A stretch of 64,000 nucleotides of DNA from JALORV01 sp963702595 (GTDB taxonomy: Bacteria > Pseudomonadota > Gammaproteobacteria > Burkholderiales > Burkholderiaceae_F): the NCBI GenBank assembly GCA_963702595.1, contig CAVPDC010000013.1, positions 62,001-126,000 on the forward strand, in the 5' to 3' direction. Of this stretch, positions 63,903 through 64,000 are shown in pieces. Made by a program: the position numbers and the translations under genes. The first letter of the stretch is position 1; each line of letters begins with the position of its first letter. The notes beneath the pieces are model-generated. The model was not told the DNA's origin and did not search any database. It was given only the letters and a program-made list of their open reading frames with translations.

Positions 63903-63953
63903 CGACTGCCAGGTTGACGTGAGCCTGCAAGGCTACCTCACCGATGGCAGTCG
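63903..63953. repeat. Nested inverted repeat in the rph leader
   Basis: Outer arms CGACTGCCA (63903-63911) and TGGCAGTCG (63945-63953), 9 bp perfect. Inside lie GTGAGCC (63919-63925) and GGCT-a-c-CTCAC (63931-63941), which can form a second stem. It starts 11 bp before the rph ATG on the minus strand. Confidence 0.6.
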
Positions 63954-64000
63954 AGCAGCGCCCCACCCGCGGGGGCGCGCCGGAACCTACCTACTTGCTG

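Overview
The window looks like chromosomal DNA of a high-GC betaproteobacterium, most likely of the order Burkholderiales. The main pointers are a DUF2863 protein, a TIGR01841-type phasin, a PDH operon whose E3 carries its own lipoyl domain, the run FixL/FixJ-like pair - folD - prlC - DUF4124/glutaredoxin - exonuclease III, and a glnA - DUF4124 - ntrB - ntrC operon driven by a sigma-54 promoter. I see no rRNA, tRNA, CRISPR array, insertion sequence or phage region. The content is mostly core metabolism with short accessory stretches.

Layout. 1-3.8 kb (minus): glyoxylate shunt with isocitrate lyase, an orphan ParA-like ATPase, an L-2-haloacid dehalogenase and the start of malate synthase, which runs off the left edge. 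4.2-5.9 kb (minus): an RraA-family protein and an MFS transporter. 6.1-9.0 kb (plus): a periplasmic 5'-nucleotidase and DUF2863. 9.0-13.4 kb (minus): a LysR remnant, then a tightly overlapping five-gene unit (HDAC-like deacetylase, EamA exporter, thioesterase, nitroreductase, tartrate/D-malate dehydrogenase). 13.5-14.5 kb: phasin with a clear promoter, then a candidate small RNA. 14.6-17.5 kb (minus): exported beta-propeller, exported creatininase and a CinA-type protein. 17.9-20.3 kb (plus): lipoprotein, TPR protein, methyltransferase. 20.4-24.2 kb (minus): hrpA. 24.3-27.4 kb: argA, yggX, a DUF2459 protein, rpiA. 27.4-35.7 kb: an accessory stretch with a 630-bp AT-rich spacer, DUF4397 lipoprotein, fasciclin and DCC proteins, a renalase-like oxidoreductase, SRPBCC and SDR-SRPBCC proteins, a SOUL protein and a G8-domain protein. 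35.9-42.2 kb (minus): aceE-aceF-lpdA. 42.4-50.4 kb (plus): the two-component pair, folD, prlC, two DUF4124-glutaredoxins, xth. 50.4-56.1 kb (minus): ICMT-like methyltransferase, a small membrane protein and an RND efflux pair. 56.4-61.1 kb (minus): glnA - DUF4124 - ntrB - ntrC. 61.3-63.9 kb (minus): rph - rdgB - hemW.

How the genes fit together. Acetate and pyruvate use (aceA/aceB, aceEF-lpdA), carbon storage (phaP) and nitrogen control (glnA-ntrBC) dominate. The best-supported regulatory sites are the sigma-54 promoter and three NtrC boxes of glnA, the phasin promoter flanked by two related operator-like sites, and the divergent aceE / sensor-kinase promoters that share a -35 region.

A caution on quality: four genes (hrpA, lpdA, an RND pump gene and a small membrane protein) are broken by seven single-base frameshifts. 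Each one is repaired by removing one base. This looks more like residual sequencing error than decay, because lpdA and hrpA are otherwise fully conserved.
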